DNA of 64,000 nt from Polytrichum commune (GCA_950295325.1 OX485806.1:42408001-42472000); one strand, 5' to 3'; positions 1-12,545 are shown, numbered from the stretch's first letter. Notes: generated by a model not told the origin, from the sequence alone. A program made the numbers and translations.

Positions 1-405
1 TGTTAACTAGAAAACTCTAGTAGGTGTCACGAGTGTTAACCGTGTACATCCCACACACGCACATGGTTACCTCCTCATACCTTGGACCTCCAAACTCATA
101 GCTTGGTGACCAAACCCTCCTATACATGCATTTGGAACTCTTCCCTTCGTAGGTAGTCAATGGTTCCATATATGTCCATCCAATCTTGAGTTGATCATCG
201 CATTGCCGGAGCAATACTATATCAACCCTAGCATACTTGGCAATGTTGCGCCCACATGCCAACGCCCGTGGAGGCCGTGCTCTTTTGCAGCAGGCGGGGT
301 TGGTCGGCATGACGCCTTCCCATATAAGCCTCTAGGACTTTAGGCCTGGCCCCTATCCCACAGTCAAGTAATTTTTTGTCTCTCTCCTAAGAGTTGGGGC
401 TAAGT

Positions 406-2908
406 CAAACCTCATAAAATATAGCATATGCCATATATGCCATGAATAAACAAATTATGGCACATTTTTGAGCTTAAATATGGGAAAACTAGCATTTGTA
501 TTGAAATGATTAGAATATGCTGTTTAAAACGTTGAATTGCTTGGAATGCTTTACCCATGCGAGGGATAACGTGGTTAAACCCGTACACTTTGCATTTTTC
601 TCGCACTTTACCACAGAGAAATTGGATTCAACTGATGTAGTATTGGAGAAAACAGACGCCAGTCCACCATAGAATTGGCGCAGGGTGAGGAAATGGGTCT
701 TGACGTTGTTCCACATGTCATTGAAAATTTTTTTTGTGATGGGGAGCATCCAAAATTTCCTTGACAGAGGGTTTGCGAGCATAGGCAAAAAGCAAATCCT
801 TATGATAACACTCGATTTTTTTAATTTGTTTAGTCAACTAAAACTTTTCCAAATGTTGATGGAATGGATCAAGGACATTGCTGATGAAAGCACCTGTTTG
901 CATCTTTACTAATTTGGCGGGCATGACTGGAGGTTCCTCAATTGTTCTGGTGGCATTTTTGTGGTTGCGTTTAGCTTGCACCCTTGAACCATTAGACACG
1001 ATCCATATGACAAAAATTCCAATCTCCTTCACAACGCAAATCTTGTCAACATCAGGTAAACTGTCGAATAGATCGCAAGCCCAACAACCCTGGTCTTGAA
1101 TATCTAGGACAACCGACATTTTCTCCAGCCACCAATCATTGGTTGACATAGCTGTCACCAAATCCATGCCAACCGGCAAATTATCAGTTGTTGTGAGGAT
1201 GCCAAAATTGATGTAGAGGTCAGTGATCAAAATGGACACTTCTTGGCACTATTGAGAGATGACCAAGTTTTGCATTTGTATTGTGGCCAGGGTAACGCTT
1301 ATGGAATCAAAGATATGTAATACTTCTGCAGTAATAATCCACCACACACCTAGAGGAACTTGTAAAGGTTGTTTGTCTTGCACATGTTGATGCAGACGAT
1401 GACGATGTTTCAAAATCCAATGTAGCATTTTGTCGAATGCAACCCATCAGGTGGTGTCTTTGGGGCATTTCAATCCGAATTCAGTAATCAAGTTCACATG
1501 CACACATATATGGATAGAAAATAAATGGGCAATTTTGTAGAAATTGCTATCGTCAACAAATCGAGTGGTTTTTCTTAACAATGAGGTCTAACTGCTGTGG
1601 GACAGATAAGATTTGTAAAATGAGATTTATGCATTAATCTTCAAGCAATCTGTCGATGCCTTCGATTTGACCGGTCATTGTATTTCTCCATCATAGCTGA
1701 TTAAAAATGAGTTTGTCATGCTACAATGAATACATTGCATCAAGAATTGCTGACATTAGTTTGACGTAGTTGACACCTATGTGGCCATTAAAAAAAGGAA
1801 CAAGAACCAGATGAAGATTGATCAAATTCCCTTTGAAACACATTCACGCGCATTGATCGAGCATCAAAATCCCCAAATCAATTGAAGCATCCGCCGTCAA
1901 AGCAAATGCCCACACAAATGAAATGACAATCACGTTGGCGATCATTTCAAAAGCAATAACGACAAGGATGCAGACCAACTGACCTACCATGTGGTCGTTC
2001 AAGCATGCAAGTTTGTGATTCTTGCAGCAATTTTGATATTGGGTGATGACGGCGGTGTTTGGCAGAATGAGCGACCTGTGGAGGTGTGGTCAATAGCAAA
2101 CCAAAAACAAAACAAGTTCATGATCGTGACAAGATATGACCCATTTTCTTAAATGTTGGACAATTTCATGACATTCACCTTGGTGATCGGCGTAAAATTG
2201 TCATCATCCTTGTGTTGCTTTGGATTGAAAAACAACTCGCCAATAAAGGAGTTGACAATATTGGATTGTCAAATGACAAATTTGAGGCGGTTTTTGGCGT
2301 TGTCTACAAACTACTAGATTCCAAAGACTTACTTATCATCAAAAAAAAAATTTCGACTCGGAATTCAGGAGCTGGTAGTTGGCCCAATCGTCGGTGTGTT
2401 GGGAGGTGAGGTGCTGATGCTATTGCTCTGGTCAAAATGGTAACATGTAAATCTTCATAATATTGGTGCATTTGTGCTTGAATCCTGGTCCTACATGGGT
2501 TTCTCGGTCATTGTGGACACAAATTTGGCATTGCACAGTCTTGACAATGCATAATGGTGAACATTTGACAATCTTTAGGTCGTATTCCAACTCGTGCTTG
2601 GTCTAAAATGGGGTCTAGCGACTCATGATGCACGTTGTTTATTGAGGATGAATTGGAAAAAAACAAACTGAGGTTGAAATTATAACCTTGGGTGAACATT
2701 TTGGGAGTGTGGTGTGGCAGAGAGAGGTTGGACCTCAACGGGAGCTCACATTCCTAAAACCTTGCCTCAATGCAAGGGTTTGCAAGCTATAAAAAGGGGG
2801 AGGTTTTACCTCTATTCAAGCTCCCCCTGATCCTTGAATTTAAATTGCACAACTGTACGTGAGCTATAAATGTTTTCACGAATAAAATTCCATGTTTTAT
2901 GAGGTTTG
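406..2908 (-). mobile_element. hAT superfamily DNA transposon, degenerate
   Basis: A 2503 bp element bounded by perfect 14 bp terminal inverted repeats, CAAACCTCATAAAA at 406-419 and its complement at 2895-2908. It is flanked by an 8 bp target duplication, GGCTAAGT (398-405) and GGCTAGGT (2909-2916), one mismatch. An 8 bp duplication is the hAT hallmark. Removing it restores the continuous LTR sequence found in the sister copies. Inside, on the minus strand, are decayed pieces of a hAT transposase, so it was once autonomous. Confidence 0.87.
510..2738 (-). pseudogene. hAT transposase remnant (BED-type finger and C-terminal dimerisation region)
   Basis: Reading the minus strand, the 5' part (about 2560-2440) gives a C-x2-C ... 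H-x4-H pattern with CQICVHNDRETHVG and HLTSQH, as in the BED zinc finger of hAT transposases. Near 720-560 it gives FYGGLASVFSNTTSVESNFS followed by a K-x-E-K block and a LTTLSL ... HSKQF ending, which matches the hAT C-terminal dimerisation region (usual form ESDFS...WEK...LTDLSLEG..H.KQ). The pieces lie in different frames separated by stops, so no intact protein remains. The family call rests on these two motifs plus the termini. The central catalytic region is too eroded for me to assign its residues. Confidence 0.7.
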
Positions 2909-3463
2909 GGCTAGGTGGACATTTTCCTTTAACTGTTGGGGCTAGAGTCGCCCAATGACTTCAAAACTTGATAAATGTTTTGTTTGATCTTGTTTCTATC
3001 AAATAACTAGTCCATTGACATTTACTCTTTCCGTAGATGCCGATAAACTCCTCACTTTCCTCATTCGAGCAAGTATTGAGGGAATTATGATTGTTCTAAC
3101 TTTGGCAGTTTTGCGGGTCACTCTAGGTCACTATTGTCCCACCACAATGTCCCTTGGAGTGTTGGGCCCTGTCCTTAGGTAGCGCCCCATTCAAATTGCC
3201 ATATCTCCTAGCTAACACCTTTGATTAGGAAGTTCTTGAGCATTCTAAATTTTGGACGCCATAAGCTACCCAATGCTTGTGGCTTTACCCTTGTGACTCC
3301 TAGTCTCCATGGATAGGAGGCGTTCTTAACGCCCGAGGCCCTTATTCACATTAGGATCACTTGGGCCCTCTCAACTCTGGCACCACAACTCTCGAATGTC
3401 ATTCTGGGGTCTCCCTTGTGCCCATGGTGTTGCAGGCACTCTTCATGGAGAGGTGCGCAATAA

Positions 3464-4335
3464 ATAGGATATGGCCCACAAACCCTTTTCTGTACCAACA
3501 TTCATCATAGATTCATTCTTATTGTAACACCCCATGCAGTCTTGAACTCCATTACTACCACTCCGCCCATGCATTCAATATAAAAATCTAGGTCTTACGA
3601 CAACACTTACACCACCCAATGGGCATAAAAAAGCCTATCCCACCCACCAAGCTCTCAAATTGTAATAAAACACTACATTGGGCCAAAATGATGGTACACA
3701 AGGACCTTAATATTCTCATCCTACCCCACAAATATTGATATAACAAAGAACACCCCTTCACTAGCTGCAACCTTGAGATCAATTTGGGGTGTAATTTAAT
3801 ATTTGCCCACTTCAATGCAGACATCCTTAAAGACTTTTCCAAACGGGTTTCCAACATACCTATCCATAACCAAATCTAAAATAATTATGATCCTCTGTAT
3901 ACACAAATTCAAGAGCCCCTCCCTTATCACCCCAAGATTTAGGTTTTGTCTTGACAATACATTACACTTAACAAATTTGCCCTTTACACAAAATTGCAAC
4001 CCATTGGATAGATCCACTAAGGTCAAGCTATCCAAGAAATGAAACACATCCCACTCCTTCCTATTATGATTAATCCAATTCTTGTTCTGTCATAGCCTCA
4101 ATCTACACACAACCGTAACTCAATTATCCCACCTTCACACCTATTACACAAATAATTTCCTCACCTCTCTTGCCATGGCAATGAAGATTCTACATGCAAT
4201 GTTAACGGTACGTTGAAATTATTATTTTAAAACTATCCAAAGGAGTCAAATCAACTAGTTTGGATAAGGGATAAGATATTACTGAAAGAAAATTATTGTT
4301 GGAAGTGAAGTTAGAAATAAAAGTAGGCAGTTTAA
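3464..4335. other. Non-coding spacer, C-rich on plus strand
   Basis: I see no coding, RNA or repeat structure I can support between solo LTR copies a and b. The short open frames here lack any motif or codon-like pattern. Confidence 0.5.
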
Positions 4336-4340
4336 ATAAG

Positions 4341-5271
4341 TGTCACACACCTCTCCATGAGGAATTTCCGCAACACCATGGGCATAAGGGGGACCTTGGA
4401 GTGACACCCGGGACTTGTGGCGCCATTGGTGAGAGCGCCCAAGTGACCCTAGTGTGGATAAGGGCCCCAAGTGTTGGGAACGCCTCTCACCCACGAAGAC
4501 TAGGAGTCACCTGGGTAAGGCTATGAGTAGCTTGTGGCGTCCGAATTCTAGAATGATCAAGAACACCTTAATCAGAGGTGTAAGCTATGAGATATGGCAA
4601 TTTGAGTGAGGCATTGCCTAGGGACAACACCCTTGGAAAACACTGACCCGGAATGGTGTATGGGATTGCCTAGGTTTGAATAGGTATAACTGGTTTAAAT
4701 ACTTGCTTGAATGGGGCAAATGAGGAGCCTAGTGGCATGAACGTGAGGAGTACATGTCAATAGAGGGGTTGTTTGATAGCACCAAAAATCATATGAAGAG
4801 GTTATGGTGGTTCGAAGTCGCTGGGGCTTCTAGCCCCAACAGCTAAGGGGAAATATCTACTTGGCCCCAACCCTTATAAACAGACAAAATGATACTTGAT
4901 GGTGGGGTAGGGGCCTTGCCCAAAGTCCTAGAGGCTTATACGAGTGAGGTGGGTTTGCCGACCGACCCCACCGGAACATACTTGGCAACTAAGCTTCAGG
5001 TTGTTGTAGTGTTGCTTCGGCAACATGATGATCAATTTAAGAGTGGCTTTTCATGGATGGAAATCCATATCTAACCTTTGGCTACTAACTAAGGGAAGAG
5101 TCCCAAAATCATGTGTTGGAGGGTTTGGTGATCAAACCATGAATTTGGAGGTCCGCGGTATGGGGAGCCAATCATGCACGTGTGTGGGTTGTGCATGTTA
5201 GCGTTTGTGACACTTGCTAGAGTTGGAAAGTGGTCAAGATAAGTTAAGGAAATGTAGCAAGGGTTGTGACA
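4341..5271 (+). repeat. Solo LTR, family R1, copy b (complete)
   Basis: A 931 bp complete copy beginning TGTCACACACC and ending GGTTGTGACA, so its ends are the inverted pair TGTCAC/GTGACA typical of LTRs. It is flanked by a perfect 5 bp target duplication, ATAAG at 4336-4340 and 5272-5276. No gag or pol is attached, which is the state left by recombination between two LTRs of a full element. This copy defines the family. Confidence 0.87.
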
Positions 5272-5276
5272 ATAAG

Positions 5277-6153
5277 AATAGAAAATAATATTTAAGTGGC
5301 GGGAAACAATGTCAAATGTGACCAATATATATAGAGGTTTTGTTTGTCATTACCATTTTGAATCAATGAATGAAAATGTTGCTGGAAATCCTTATTGTGA
5401 GTCTATGAACCTTGAATTAAAGATTATCTAGTAGTGGTGGTGTACCAATCATGTGGGCTAATGTTAGCCATATTGAGGATCTTTAACTAGTGGTAAGGTC
5501 AATCATGCTTACAAGGTGTTGGATCCAGAACTATATAAAGTTGCAAAATGATTGGAGGTAGAGAGTAATAGTTTTATATGTTAATTGGTAGGTGGTAACA
5601 CGAAATATTAAATGAATGTTGAGAGATATTAAAAAAGTTGGGGTTTTCAAGGTGATAAGTGGTTAATGGAAAAATTGGCATCCTGAAGAACAAACAGTAG
5701 TACTCATGGTAGAAAGGGGGCTACCAATACTTAAGGTTGGAATAGATAGTTAAGTATTTCCAAGAATTATGGATAAAGAATACAGTGTCAATTATTGGAA
5801 TCAAGGTAAAAAATTAGTTAATAGTTGTATATAAAGAAGTGCCCGATAGTAATGATAACATAAATATATCGGTAATGAGCCGTTGTACAAATCTTGTCTA
5901 GTAATCTATGGATTGAATACAAAGTAGTTACAATCAAAAACATTCACGCACACTTAAGAATGTTTGGTAACGAGGTTGCCGCTAAGGATGCCATATTTGG
6001 AGCTTAACGGCCCCCCCAATCTACACCGCACACAACACCTCTTTCTTGGCATTCACCATACTCCACCATAAGGCACCTTAAACCCTACCTGTAGAAAAAT
6101 TACACCCGTCAACTGACAACCATAATATTGTTCACATGTAGTAAACTTGCTCA
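5277..6153. other. AT-rich spacer, nothing recognised
   Basis: AT-rich sequence between two solo LTRs, with no reading frame, RNA gene or repeat that I can support. Confidence 0.5.
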
Positions 6154-6856
6154 ACAATTGTCGCGCACCTCTCCATAAGGAGTGCCCACAACGCCGTGGG
6201 TACAAACAAAACCTTGGAGTGACACCTAAGATTTGTGGCGCCATTAGTGAGAGGGCCCAAGTGATCCTAGTGTGGATGAGGGCCCCTGGTGTTGAAAACA
6301 CCTCCCACCCACGGAGACTAAGAGTCACCTCGGTAAGGCTATGAATTATGAGTAGCTTATGGCGTCCAAATTCTAGAATGCTCAAAAATACCTCAATTAG
6401 AGGTGTGAGCTAGGAGATATGGCAATTTGAATGGGGTTGCGTCCCGGGATTGTGCCTTGGGACAGCAGTGACCTGGAAGTGATGCCTGGGATTGCCTAGG
6501 TTTGAACAGGCATAACTTCCTCAAAACTTGCGTGATGGGGCAAGTGTGGGTCCAGCGGCATGTACGTGAAGAATAAATGTCGATAAAGAGGTCGTTTGGT
6601 AGCATCAAAGATCATACAAAGAAGTTGTGGTGTTTTGATGGACTGCAGGTTTTTATGCTTCGGATTGTTGTAGTATTGCTTTGGCAAGACGATGATCAAC
6701 TCAAGAGTGGACTTCCATCACTAGTAGAAAATTTTGCGTCCGGATCAACAAAAAAGTGTTGGTCGCGGTTGTTACTTAGGACGCGTTGACCTGGACACTC
6801 TGTAACACGGTTTTGTTGATCTGTTCTGTTGATCTGGTCATCAAAAGTTTACCAAC

Positions 6857-6887
6857 AAAAATAAAAATAAAAATAAAAATAAAAATC
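6857..6887. repeat. (AAAAT)n microsatellite
   Basis: Six consecutive units of AAAAT inside the CACTA element, left subterminal region. Confidence 0.8.
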
Positions 6888-7048
6888 AATTTTTTAACTT
6901 TCCGGATTTTCCGGAAAATTTTATTTTTTACGGCCTGGATGTTTGGGCAAAAAAAATTAATTTCAGACTACTACCACAGCACAAACTACGTCCCCATCAA
7001 CTCCAACATACTCGCCTAGGCTTGCTAGGCTAGGCTAGAGGTCATAGT

Positions 7049-7116
7049 TGCAAGCCAAGGGATTGGAACCCCCAACCTTGGGCTTCCCACTTGGTGGTTC
7101 TAACCACCAAGTCAAC
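7049..7116 (-). other. tRNA-like segment (pseudo-tRNA or SINE head)
   Basis: Read on the minus strand, TGACTTGGTGGTTAGAAC resembles an A box and GGGGGTTCCAATCCC resembles a B box/T arm, spaced as in a tRNA. The B box departs from GGTTCGANTCC at a key position and I cannot fold a convincing acceptor stem, so this is at best a decayed tRNA or the head of a tRNA-derived SINE. Confidence 0.3.
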
Positions 7117-7156
7117 ACACTTTCTTGATATAAAGGGAGTGCTTTAAACCCTTTTA

Positions 7157-7613
7157 TAGTGCACCCTCCATAAATGTTACACCTATAAGTGTTAACCCTC
7201 TCTAAATGTTAACTTTCTTCTACTACCCACATATTGCACACTATAAATGTTAAACGTGTTAATTGTTAACAAAATGGTACTCCCTTCTTTGTAAATTTAA
7301 CTTTATAAATGTTAACAAATGAAATACAACCATGAGGTGGATGATAAAGACTACACATTCAATTACCAAAGAACCATTGATTCATACTTCACCCATGATT
7401 TGTAAACTTGATATTGAAATAAAGTTTTAATTGGGTTTGCAATTTTATGAATGGTATTCTCTCACAAGCACTCTTCACAATTGCTTATATTTATAAATGT
7501 TAAGATTTGTATATTGCTCAAAAAAATAATTTTATGATTGTTAGATGTTAACACCTTTATAAATGTTAACTTTGATCCACTCCCGGAGGTTAACATTTAT
7601 AGAGGGTAGACTG
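7157..7613. mobile_element. Mariner-like MITE nested in the CACTA element
   Basis: A 457 bp segment whose ends are inverted copies of YAGTSYACCCTCYATAAATG, flanked by TA on each side (7155-7156 and 7614-7615). A TA duplication with a CAGT...ACCCTC terminus suits the Tc1/mariner (pogo-like) group. The interior repeats TATAAATGTTAAC several times and has no coding capacity. Confidence 0.6.
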
Positions 7614-7639
7614 TATGTGAGGAACACTTCAAACCTATT

Positions 7640-8160
7640 TACAATATATTTTGATATATACTATTTAAACAAATTCTTAGTATATACGTATATCCTAAAA
7701 TAGATTATTTATGTATATTATGAAATATACTATTTATGTGTTTTTTGACACATACTATTTACGTATATTTTGACATGTTCTATATACATATATTCTGAAA
7801 TGTAGTATTTACTTATATTCTAAAATATAATATTAACATATCTTCAAAAATATACTAAAAATAATATATTGCAAGTTATACTATAAATAATGTATTTCAG
7901 AATACACTATTTATAGTATAATATATCATATCATATTTTTAATATATTGCAGATTGTACTATTTATAGTATATTTTAAACTATACTATTTTAAGTATATT
8001 ACAGATTATACTATTTATACTATGTTATGTAATATACTATTTATACTTTATTATGTAATATACTATTTATAATATAATCTGCATACACTATTTATAGTAT
8101 ACCCTGCACTATATTATTTATAGTATAATCTGCAATATATTATTTACAGTATTTAGTAGT
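7640..8160. repeat. AT-rich imperfect tandem/palindromic array
   Basis: About 0.5 kb built from repeated TATACTATTTATAGTATA-type palindromic units, often joined by ATCTGCA. It has no coding content and fills the right half of the CACTA element. Confidence 0.65.
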
Positions 8161-8653
8161 ATTCAAGATTCCAAAAGATTCCAATGGTTTAAAAAGATTT
8201 CAAAATACTCGAAAATTTTCCAAAAGGATAATGGAATATTCTAAAGACCCTAATTTTGCGTGAGTTTTGTTGATTTGGCCATTGTACTACTCGAATCAAC
8301 AAAAAGTAGGCACCAAACTGTTGGTTTTGGCAAGAAGTTACAAATTCAGTGAAATAGGTCATTGCAGTGCCCAAATCAACACAAATCTGTTGATTTTCTG
8401 TTGATTTGGTCATGATTTTCTAGTAGTGCATGGATGGAAATCCACATCTAACCATTGGCTTCATATTAAAAGGAGAGTCCCGAATGTATGTGTAGGAGGG
8501 TTTGGTGATCAAGCCATGAGTTTGGAAGTCCGCAGTATGAGAAGCTAACCATGCATGTGCGTGGGATGTGCAGGTTAACGCTCGTGGCACTTGCTAGAAT
8601 TGGATACCGGTCAAAATAAGTTAAGGAAAGCTAGCAAAGGTTGGGACAGCAAT

Positions 8654-10909
8654 GCACCTCTCTATTAACCCTTTCCAATGATTTTTTGTGACCACCCCAA
8701 TGGAAAAACATACAAATCACACAAACCTATTTAACTTCAATACGACCAATATATGGGCAACCAAAGAAAACACATCATCTAGCCCGTCCAATTTTCCTCC
8801 CTCCTTTGCAACCTATGCCCACTATAAGAAAATGACATATGCATTTATGTTTCCTGATTTGCACAAACACCATCCTCAATAACATCCGAACAACCCAATA
8901 AAGCAAAATATATGTCATATAAAGACATTTGCAATGAATGCCAACACCAACTATGCACCTAGAGAACACACTCCCTAGCAATGATCGGGGAGAACCGACG
9001 GCTAGTGTATTATCAGCCGATGGATTTCCCCTCATAGCCGGTCCAAATTTCCAACCATCGGATGGCAATCCGATTGTAATTTCAATCCTCCGGCAATTAG
9101 CCGATGTACTAGAAAATGTCCCGGAAATTTAGCCGATTCATCTTGTGAGTTACCGGATTTTAGCCGGAAGAAGTACTCAAGTACTGGCCGATACCCGGGA
9201 AATGGTAACCAATACCCTCCTGGTCATGAGCAGGGGTATCATGCATGTATGGAGGCCATGAGCATGGGTATCAGCCGTGTATGGAGGGATGCAGGTTCGA
9301 ACTTCGCACCTCCCTCGACGCGCACTTCAACTTCCTGCTTTCGACTGAGTCCTCTTGCAAAGCTCCAAGCTTACAACTCCATCATCTACTAGCCTCTCTC
9401 ACTTCTGCTCAGTTAGGCTCACAATTTTCGTTGAGTTATGACCGTCATTCAAAACAACAAATTCCATCACCCTGCACAGGAGCTATACTATCAGCACATG
9501 GCAATCATCCGACGTTGGTGAAAGGAGGCCGACACTCAGGGAACATCCACAGTTTCGCCGAGGTTTTGTGTTTTGCCATGATTGTTTTGTGTTTAGGGTT
9601 TGCTCTGAGATCAGGTGGGGAAGTTTGTTGTTTGTATCGGTATTGAAAACACTAGGATCTTGACCGTTCTCAAGTGATTTTCTTGAACTCAACAGGTGAT
9701 ATCTCAAACAGAACTGGTGATCTCTCAAAACTCTAAAGGTTATTTCTCAAACCCAAACGGTGATTTCTCTAAACTCAACCAATGATTTCTCAAACTCAAA
9801 CCAAGGATATTAACTCTTCAAATTTAAAGTTTTGAACATGCATTTCTTTTCACTTATTCAAGATTTTGTACTAAGAAATGATTTCTAATAAATTTTCATA
9901 CATTTTTTAAACAATTAGTGCCGATATGAATTCCATTTAATCGGATCTTGGCCGATGAAAATATGAAAATATAGGCAATTGGCCGATTGATTTTACAAAA
10001 GACCGGCTCTTGCCGATGTAAATTGGAAAACAACCGACCCTTCGTAGCAACTACCGGCAATTAGCCACTAAGGCTTCAAAAACTTCCCGAACTCTGCTCC
10101 CTAGATGACTATACCTATGCCTCTGCACCACAAAACCCTACCAATGCAAGGCCATACCCAGACCCAACACCCTATAATCATCAAGACCTCCCCAATATAA
10201 ACCACAGTATACCACCCAAAACTCTAGCATTTATTTCAATGAATTCACATTTAGACAAGATCACATCACCACTAATACTACCCAATGGGACATGGGTATA
10301 TGCCATTCACTATCCTCCAAGCATGCATATGAAGAGGCATCCATATGAACAACAACCTTTTCAAAAAAATTATGAGCAGTAAGCTTTGAGGATTGGAGCA
10401 AGCATGAGGAACTCCAAGAGACGAGGGGTTGAAGTGGCGGAGCTTCGCGTTGTTGTTCCCCCCATGAATGCCCCATAAACTCCCAAAAGCTAAAGGACAT
10501 GCAACTACCCTACATAAGGACTATTGCATCAACCAACAACTAACTCAACCTACTCTAGGCGGACTCTTATTATTGATTCACCCAACCACACATTTGTCAT
10601 AACACTCATAAAGGCAAGATTGTTTCACCCAAGCTCCGCTAACTTTGCCCAACGAACACTACTTAACAGGGAAGTTCCCACCTTCAACATCATTGTTTTT
10701 TGCACGCACCAAAGCTGTAATTACAACGTCAAGACGCTAAGGTGATGAGCTGTGAAGCTGATGTAAGGAGTCATGAGCTGATGATGCAACCCACAATGTG
10801 CAGAGCGATCCAAAACCCACATATATAAGAAAATATACGATGCACAAAGAGGAGAGACCCAAGACCTATTTGAAGCCATCCAAACTTTGACGATTGAATC
10901 ACAACCCAC
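8654..10909. other. Weak coding relics, possibly a retroelement gag region
   Basis: No gene can be called. Two plus-strand pieces look protein-like but match no family I recognise: 8938-9132, and a proline/tyrosine-rich piece near 10080-10360. Between them (9430-9590) lies a broken frame. CCGGCAATTAGCCGAT-like words recur at 9090-9170 and 9910-10065. A decayed gag is possible from the composition and the TE-rich setting, but this is a guess. Confidence 0.25.
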
Positions 10910-11640
10910 TCAGCGAATCAACATCTAAGACAAGTGAGATTGTAGTACTAATATCTGAAATGCAAGTGAGGATGAAGGTAGCAGGCAAGGATTACGAATT
11001 TAGCAGAGCTCTGCCCAAAGGATTGGAGACCATGCAATCTATACACTCAGCAAAAGAGCATCGAGAGACATAGCTGAGTACTTTGAGCCTATGCGTGAGG
11101 ACTGAAGTAAGCTGTGAACTTACTTGGGATATGCACCAAATCAAAGTTTCTAAGTTAGTGAAGATCTACACATATCACAGTAGATCCACCAAGAAGCGCT
11201 TAGCAGATCATAGTAGTAGATTTGACCAAAGAATTGCAAAACTTGCAATCTAGAAGATCTAGAATATCTATCAGAAGTCTGCAAACACTGAGACTAGCTA
11301 AGATCCTCGCAGCCCGTTCGTGAGTTGAGAGAGCCGGAGCGCTAGGAAGTTTTGGGCTGCACTACATAAACTTGTGAACTTTTTCTGAATTGAAGCCGTA
11401 GATCGGAAGTTTTTGACCAAAAAGCTCTGCTTTAGAAAATAAGGATACCATTGAAGCTCTATGAAGTTCAGGGAGCTGCAAAATTGAGAGAACTATGACT
11501 TTGAGAGCTACAAACTTCAGTTAAATTCTCTGTGAGTACTACAAATCGCCAGCTGCGACTACAATTAGATTGAAAATTAATCGAGCTGTTATCAAGGACT
11601 CTATGCGTGAAATGTCACTTATTGCCAACTCACGAAAAAG

Positions 11641-11960
11641 CTGCACCCGGAGATATCTATGGAAGAGTTTGGACCAAAAATCTGCACCCTTTGCATTTGG
11701 AGAGTCATCTCTCGACGAAGTTGCATCCGGAGAAATTTGTGGAAGAGTTTGGATGAGAAACCAACATCCCTTATATTCAGAGAGTCATTTCCAAAGAAGC
11801 TGCACATGGAGGAGTCCGTGGTAAAGTTTGGACAAACAAATTGCACCCTTTGCATATGGAGATTCACCTTTCAAAGAATTTGCACCCGAAAGAACTTGTG
11901 GAAGAATCCAGAAGAAAGATCTGCACTATTTGCATTTGGAGATGTCCTAAAACTTGCTCT
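11641..11960. repeat. Four-copy ~80 bp tandem repeat
   Basis: Units start at 11641, 11721, 11800 and 11880, each opening with a CTGCACCCGG-like word followed by AAATCTGCACCCTTTGCA-like and GGAGAGTCATTTC-like words. A period of 79-80 is not a multiple of three, so the open frames across it shift from unit to unit and are unlikely to be coding. Confidence 0.8.
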
Positions 11961-12094
11961 GCAACACCGAACAGGGGAGTCGCAGCTTCGAGGACCCCAA
12001 CCAGGAGAGGATACCGAAGGAGAGTCTTGACCTGGACAATAGGAGCTGAACAAGCTGTTGTCTTCGAAGCTGTTTGCAAATCTGTCTAAATCAC

Positions 12095-12545
12095 AGGTAC
12101 GTCTATCGATTAGCCCGACATCTATAGTCCATATTTTAAAGGTTTGTTGTCTCAAAGTTGAGTTGATAGAAGTCATTAATTGAAAGGTGAAAGTCAATAA
12201 GAACCTATGGTCTTCAACCACATTATCTCTCACTCTTGAATCAGTACAAGTTGTTCCTCCAAAAATTGACATATAAACATTTGAAAATCGAAATCAGTAG
12301 AAAAAAAATTGTGTTGAATCATAGGCACTATGAATCGCAAAAGCGTTACTCATTAGGCAGGCATCTTAAGTTCATAATTTACAGTGTGTTGTCTTAAATC
12401 GAAAATTCAAGTGGAGATGATAAAAAACATGATCAAAGTTGAGTTTTTGATTTACTAAGAACATATTGTTTTAGACCAGAATCAACACAAGTTGTTGCTC
12501 CAAAACTTGAAACAGAAAAATCTAAAATTTGAGTTAATAGAAAGT
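12095..12545. repeat. Two diverged ~230 bp direct repeats
   Basis: The segment near 12100-12290 (TTAAAGGTTTGTTGTCTCAA ... AAGTTGTTCCTCCAAAAATT) recurs in diverged form at 12360-12530 (ACAGTGTGTTGTCTTAAATC ... AAGTTGTTGCTCCAAAACTT). No coding content is seen. The flank from 12546 to 13276 holds nothing further that I can support. Confidence 0.5.

Larger units (their letters stand above)
1..3463 (-). repeat. Solo LTR, family R1, copy a (interrupted, cut by window start)
   Basis: This stretch reads on the minus strand as one copy of a ~0.95 kb repeat seen three more times (4341-5271, 6159-8648, 13920-14888). Positions 1-405 match the 3' half and 2917-3463 the 5' half; the two halves are separated by the hAT element at 406-2908 plus its 8 bp target duplication. 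Shared landmarks are the GCATTGCCGGAGCAA segment near 200 and the CTCCTAGTCTCCATGG segment near 3298. The terminal TGTCAC is mutated here (GCGCAATAA), and the other end lies just outside the window. No internal coding region is attached, so it is a solo LTR. Confidence 0.75.
6719..8428. mobile_element. Non-autonomous CACTA (En/Spm) transposon
   Basis: A 1710 bp element with termini CACTAGTAGAAAAT at the left and the complement of CACTACTAGAAAATC at the right, flanked by a perfect 3 bp target duplication CAT (6716-6718 and 8429-8431). CACTA termini and 3 bp duplications define the superfamily. Several copies of a TGTTGATYTGGTCAT-like motif occur in both orientations close to each end (6795-6845, 8265-8410), matching the subterminal binding repeats of CACTA elements. 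There is no transposase; the interior holds a MITE, a tRNA-like segment and an AT-rich array. Confidence 0.87.
6159..8648 (+). repeat. Solo LTR, family R1, copy c, split by a CACTA element
   Basis: The copy starts TGTCGCGCACC and ends GGTTGGGACA, with an imperfect 5 bp target duplication (ACAAT 6154-6158, GCAAT 8649-8653). Without the 1.7 kb CACTA insertion it is ~0.78 kb. Compared with copy b it lacks about 150 bp that would lie near 6645. It is the host for two further nested insertions. Confidence 0.8.

Noticed and set aside
4279..4526. Short proteins within the R1 repeats (also 6053-6385, 14634-14939)
   Set aside because: The same frames recur only because the LTR is repeated; they are on both strands, broken differently in each copy, and carry no domain.
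9286..9310. tRNA gene suggested by GCAGGTTCGAACTTCGC (B-box-like)
   Set aside because: No matching A box or acceptor stem, and the sequence lies in a protein-like context.
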